A stretch of DNA of 37,955 nt. Source: an uncultured Oscillospiraceae bacterium (lineage in GTDB: Bacteria; Bacillota; Clostridia; Oscillospirales; Ruminococcaceae). Shown piece by piece: positions 37,926 through 37,955 of the stretch. Where the stretch lies: positions 1-37,955 of the forward strand of contig CAJTMU010000020.1 of the NCBI GenBank assembly GCA_910577365.1, in the 5' to 3' direction. How positions within the stretch are numbered: position 1 is the first letter of the stretch; each line of letters starts with the position of its first letter. The position numbers were made by a program, and so were the translations under genes. The notes under the pieces are model-generated. The model was not told the DNA's origin and made no database searches. It saw only the letters and a list, made by a program, of their open reading frames with translations.

Positions 37926-37955
37926 TTGGGCGGGCTGAGAGTTCTTATCGGCTAC
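37926..37955 (+). CDS. Start of a downstream gene, cut by the window end
   Basis: TTG 37926 is 8 nt after GGGAGG (37912-37917) and opens a frame of ten codons (LGGLRVLIGY) to the end of the window. In related genomes tlyA is often followed by NAD kinase, argR or recN, but ten codons do not allow identification. GTG 37918 or nearby is an alternative start. Confidence 0.35.
   Translation, partial: MGGLRVLIGY

Overview
The window looks like a chromosomal segment of an anaerobic Clostridia-type Firmicute, most likely near Oscillospirales/Ruminococcaceae. This is an inference from gene content and order (tepA-ylzJ-ftsK; nusB-xseA-xseB-ispA-dxs-tlyA), sigma-A promoters, strong AGGAGG-type ribosome sites and roughly balanced GC. 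Nearly all genes are on the + strand. I see no rRNA, tRNA, CRISPR array, prophage or transposase gene.

Layout. 1-4156: end of a ComEA-like helix-hairpin-helix protein, malic enzyme, a small TSCPD protein, then metF and a stand-alone methionine synthase activation domain. 4441-6112: a Se/S-carrier-like DUF3343 protein overlapping a cysteine desulfurase-like enzyme. 6144-8692: a flavodoxin-like protein, a convergent two-gene unit (hypothetical protein plus a small membrane protein that appears frameshifted), and two half-size TauE/SafE permease genes. 8750-14025: ClpP/TepA-like protein with a basic AT-hook-like tail, YlzJ-like protein, UppP, and the FtsK/SpoIIIE translocase. 14409-17513: YgiQ radical SAM protein, ComEC-like MBL hydrolase, DUF3006. 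18198-22984: TypA/BipA, MATE transporter, RluA-type pseudouridine synthase. 23271-28289: GAPDH, an unrecognised membrane protein, and a large OST-HTH/DUF3825 protein. 28653-30292: an Asn/Gln-rich micro-protein, TerD, a 45-residue membrane micro-protein and YbaK. 30690-37955: Asp23/Gls24, NusB, XseA, a TPR gene, XseB, IspA, a DUF212 membrane protein, Dxs, TlyA and the first codons of another gene.

The most unusual signal is intergenic. A family of about 110-200 bp elements recurs in at least seven gaps (about 441-616, 4240-4440, 10125-10235, 18021-18180, 20041-20182, 21582-21982, 24461-24611). Members share an outer stem that closes one or two internal hairpins. Hairpin sequences differ between copies while pairing is kept, and conserved single-stranded head and tail blocks flank the core. 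This looks like either a non-autonomous mobile palindrome (MITE-like) or a repeated structured RNA; I do not recognise it as a named family. One copy is followed by two partial 105-bp tandem duplications, one lies between two near-identical terminators, and one carries a 42-nt perfect palindrome.

Other points worth checking: a ribosome site separated from the metF start by a small hairpin, a probable frameshift behind a consensus promoter at 7535-7864, a TPR gene interrupting xseA-xseB, and an internally duplicated OST-HTH module protein. All calls come from reading the sequence; no database search was run.
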